DNA from: Heyndrickxia sporothermodurans
GTDB lineage: Bacteria > Bacillota > Bacilli > Bacillales > Bacillaceae_C
Reading direction: 5' to 3' (one strand)
DNA length: 13,991 bases
Assembly: GCF_016785185.1 (NCBI RefSeq)
Contig: NZ_JAEKDY010000093.1
The notes under the pieces are model-generated. The model was not told the DNA's origin. It saw only the letters and a program-made list of their open reading frames with translations, and did not search any database. A program made the translations under genes and the position numbers. Shown piece after piece: positions 13,904-13,991 of this stretch; positions within the stretch are counted from its first letter, which is position 1; each line of letters begins with the position of its first letter.

Positions 13904-13991
13904 AAATGTAACCACTTTGCCAACATTCATTTTAAGCTTTTAGTAAAGATTCTTTATATCGATGACTATCACCATTGAATACGACCAAGTG

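Overview
The window looks like chromosome from a low-GC Gram-positive bacterium of the Bacillaceae. Base composition is AT-rich. Ribosome binding sites are strong AGGAGG types. Lipoproteins are tethered by lipobox cysteines. Several proteins resemble Bacillus subtilis families (YtoQ, MtnE/YkrV, YdaF-type acetyltransferase, YvgN-type aldo-keto reductase, YkuN/YkuP-type flavodoxin). The species cannot be named from the sequence alone. There is no CRISPR array, rRNA, tRNA or recognisable insertion sequence.

Region 1 (about 1-7830, + strand) is a seven-gene carbohydrate operon: sugar-binding lipoprotein, two ABC permeases, a ThuA-like protein, two Gfo/Idh/MocA dehydrogenases and a TIM-barrel isomerase/epimerase-type protein. 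The transporter half should import a di- or oligosaccharide or a glycoside. The enzyme half resembles 3-keto-glycoside catabolism: NAD(P)-dependent oxidation of a sugar hydroxyl, then cleavage or rearrangement by a metal-dependent TIM-barrel enzyme. ThuA is the hallmark of the rhizobial trehalose-utilisation (thu) cluster. The operon has no ATPase, glycoside hydrolase, sugar kinase or regulator inside the window, so import probably relies on a shared MsmX-type ATPase encoded elsewhere. The first permease carries an unusual external insertion of about 130 residues after its first membrane helix. A perfect 14-bp hairpin separates the binding-protein gene from the permeases.

Region 2 (about 7770-10110) is a patchwork of small and decaying genes. 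It holds an aldo-keto reductase cut to its N-terminal half next to a hairpin, an 82-residue acidic protein with a clear extended -10 promoter, a GNAT acetyltransferase broken by an apparent one-base loss, two small membrane proteins converging on a strong terminator, and a possible 17-residue cationic peptide ORF.

Region 3 (about 10100-12250, - strand) is a compact run, flavodoxin, ytoQ, then an MtnE-type aminotransferase, with a hairpin between the last two. A metallo-beta-lactamase-fold hydrolase (NAPE-PLD/UlaG-like) follows on the + strand and ends in a very strong terminator. After about 290 bases with little content comes a gene for a 42-residue lipoprotein, which may be complete or the stump of a longer one.

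Protein family calls rest on recognised motifs and recalled family members. No database search was possible.
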